NCBI GenBank assembly: GCA_003222205.1
Contig: QHVC01000109.1
Coordinates: 1 to 35,778 of the forward strand
Reading direction: 5' to 3'
Length of the DNA stretch: 35,778 bases
Origin: Gemmatimonadota bacterium
Lineage (GTDB): Bacteria > Gemmatimonadota > Gemmatimonadetes > Gemmatimonadales > GWC2-71-9
Shown: one piece after another, positions 35,283 through 35,778 of the stretch
How positions within the stretch are numbered: the stretch's first letter is position 1
Layout of the letters: each line of letters begins with the position of its first letter
The notes under the pieces: generated by a model
Told to the model about the DNA's origin: nothing
The model's input: the letters and a program-made list of their open reading frames with translations, nothing else
The model's database searches: none
Translations under genes and position numbers: made by a program

Positions 35283-35778
35283 TCGAGCTGAAACAGGTCT
35301 CCAAGCGCTTCTTGGACAACGTGGTCCTGGACCACGTGGACTTCGTGGTGCGTCAGGGCGAGACGGTGGCGCTGCTGGGGCCGTCGGGGGTGGGCAAGAG
35401 CGTCCTGCTCAAGCACATCATCGGCCTGATCAAGCCCGACACGGGCGACGTGATCGTGGACGGGCTGAGCGTCCCGCATTTGAAGCGCCAGCAGCTCGCC
35501 GAGCTGCGCCGCAAGATCGGCTACGTCTTCCAGAACGGCGCGCTGTTCGACTCCGACACCGTATACGAGAACATCCGCCTCGGCATCACCGACGAGGCGT
35601 GCTACAGCGACCAGGGCTATTGCGCCGACCGCGTGAAAGAGTGCCTGCGGCTCGTGAACCTGCAGCCGGAGGTCGGCAGCAAGTATCCGGCGGAGCTGTC
35701 GGGCGGGATGAGGAAGCGCGTCGGGATCGCGCGCGCCATCGCAGGCAAACCCACCTATCTGCTCTACGACGAGCCGAC
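35279..35778 (+). CDS. mlaF: MlaF-type ABC transporter ATP-binding protein (cut by the right edge)
   Basis: The frame begins at ATG 35279 (MIELKQVSKRFLDNVVLDHV) and runs off the window after 166 codons. Visible motifs are Walker A GPSGVGKS at residues 34-41, the Q-loop region (GYVFQNGALFDSDTVYEN), the ABC signature LSGGM at 140-144 and Walker B ending YLLYDEP at 160-166. The FQNGALFDSxTVxEN form is characteristic of MlaF. It energises the lipid transporter with the overlapping mlaE gene. The DEP may be followed by Thr, as usual, just past the edge. Confidence 0.93.
   Translation, partial: MIELKQVSKRFLDNVVLDHVDFVVRQGETVALLGPSGVGKSVLLKHIIGLIKPDTGDVIVDGLSVPHLKRQQLAELRRKIGYVFQNGALFDSDTVYENIRLGITDEACYSDQGYCADRVKECLRLVNLQPEVGSKYPAELSGGMRKRVGIARAIAGKPTYLLYDEP

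Overview
The window is a GC-rich chromosomal segment from a Gram-negative (diderm) bacterium. Diderm features are MlaE/MlaF-type lipid transport, a phosphate-porin-like outer-membrane barrel, many Sec signal peptides and two lipoprotein signals. Gene content (ECF sigma factor with DUF4097 proteins, DUF2203, abundant exported TPR proteins) and the many short variant tandem repeats at gene borders suggest Gemmatimonadota, with Acidobacteriota as the alternative. This is inference: there is no rRNA or tRNA gene in the window. Nothing looks like a phage, plasmid, transposase or CRISPR array.

Layout. Positions 1-3153 (minus) hold an ECF sigma factor, a zinc-finger anti-sigma factor and two exported DUF4097 proteins in one operon. 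Positions 3245-7159 (plus) hold a NicO-type nickel/cobalt transporter, a CoA-type Nudix hydrolase, then an MntR-like regulator, an Nramp manganese transporter and a universal stress protein. Positions 7195-10855 (minus) hold a small exported Cys protein, a beta-propeller/TlpA-thioredoxin lipoprotein, a nucleoside hydrolase and a hydroxyacyl-CoA-dehydrogenase-like enzyme. Positions 10931-17371 hold an NTF2-like protein, a DUF442-type phosphatase-like protein (minus), a porin and a TupA-like binding protein, a DUF4384 protein, an APC permease and a TPR lipoprotein. Positions 17428-18014 (minus) hold a fluoride riboswitch driving a broken crcB fused out of frame to a DUF190 gene. Positions 18126-26818 (plus) hold four exported proteins in a row: an M48 metallopeptidase with TPRs, a 1333-residue caspase-TPR protein, a second caspase-like protein and a small beta-rich protein. 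Positions 26965-33659 (plus) hold NAD synthetase, a thioesterase, a patatin lipase, a Spinster-like transporter, a PlsC-type acyltransferase, a DUF2203 protein and a membrane protein. MutY (minus) follows, then mlaE and a truncated mlaF.

Two themes stand out. First, 18126-26818 looks like one transcription unit of secreted proteases with large TPR scaffolds and is the best candidate for an undescribed system. Second, families of 7-, 8-, 10- and 15-base variant tandem repeats, often as facing inverted pairs, sit at gene ends. Several have become coding. They appear to supply the signal peptides of the porin and of TupA, part of the NAD synthetase linker, an internal stretch of MutY, the N-terminus of the nucleoside hydrolase, and stop codons, start codons or ribosome-binding sites of several genes.

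Other functional groups are manganese uptake (regulator, transporter, operator-like palindrome) and a membrane-lipid group (patatin, Spinster-like MFS, acyltransferase, Mla ABC transporter). Every gap between genes is under 300 bases, and most of the longer ones are filled by the repeats or regulatory elements listed.
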